A stretch of 13,192 nucleotides of DNA, taken from assembly GCA_023412455.1 (NCBI GenBank), contig JAEYNQ010000127.1, positions 1 through 13,192 of the forward strand. Direction: 5' to 3'. The notes below the pieces were generated by a model. That model was not told the origin of the DNA, made no database searches, and worked only from the letters and a program-made list of their open reading frames with translations. Position numbers and translations under genes: made by a program. Shown in pieces: positions 13,160-13,192 of this stretch. The DNA comes from Bacillota bacterium. Its GTDB lineage: Bacteria; Bacillota; Clostridia; Lachnospirales; Cellulosilyticaceae. Position 1 is the first letter of the stretch. Every line of letters starts with the position of its first letter.

Positions 13160-13192
13160 GGTCAAACCCTCGAACCGTTAGTACTTAGTACC
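13160..13192 (-). rRNA. 23S rRNA, 3' end only
   Basis: The last 33 bases, read on the minus strand, give GTACTAACGGTTCGAGG and then GTTTGACC. This matches the conserved bacterial 23S 3' terminus (the ACTAAT-x-GxTCGAGG-xxTxACC pattern that pairs with the 5' end). The rest of the gene lies beyond the right edge. The mature end is placed at about 13160 by similarity and may be off by a few bases. Confidence 0.85.

Overview
The window reads as a piece of an AT-rich, Gram-positive, anaerobic Firmicutes chromosome, most likely a nitrogen-fixing clostridium (Lachnospirales-like). The evidence is: strong AGGAGG-type ribosome sites, GTG and TTG starts next to ATG, a NifH of the anaerobe type, an HPr with both His15 and the Ser46 regulatory site, and a fragment of 23S rRNA. 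The species cannot be named from the sequence alone. Every recognised gene is on the minus strand except one small orphan at 3773-4207.

Region 1 (1-3464) is nitrogen-fixation territory. The first 167 codons of nifH run off the left edge. Upstream of it lies a molybdate ABC transporter operon, modA-modB-modC, transcribed toward nifH, which would supply molybdenum for the nitrogenase cofactor. Between modC and nifH there is a probable mod terminator, then a near-consensus promoter (TTGAAA, 17 bp, TATAAT), then a second strong hairpin with a U-rich tail inside the nifH leader. That layout suggests transcription attenuation of nifH, or a short leader RNA.

Region 2 (3465-4363) holds the mod promoter region, which contains an imperfect palindrome, and a plus-strand orphan gene of 144 codons with no recognisable family. 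The orphan converges on the terminator of the next operon.

Region 3 (4364-12120) is one long minus-strand operon. In order of transcription it encodes fructose-family PTS IIB, IIC, a class II ketose-bisphosphate-type aldolase, an unknown membrane-anchored 199-residue protein, a PRD-type transcription regulator, a fructose/mannitol-family IIA, HPr and Enzyme I. It is a self-contained phosphotransferase system: PEP to EI to HPr to IIA to IIB to sugar, then cleavage by the aldolase. No sugar-phosphate kinase is in the window, so the sugar and the real aldolase substrate are open. The regulator has lost several usual phosphorylation residues but keeps a PRD2 His and the IIA His.

Region 4 (12121-13192) has ndk (nucleoside diphosphate kinase), an elaborate 73-nt inverted-repeat hairpin downstream of it, a palindrome over its likely promoter, a single 18-base match to the Cas12a crRNA handle, a long intrinsic terminator and, at the right edge, the last 33 bases of a 23S rRNA gene. 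No 5S gene lies between that 23S end and the terminator.

No CRISPR array, transposase, phage gene or tRNA is visible.
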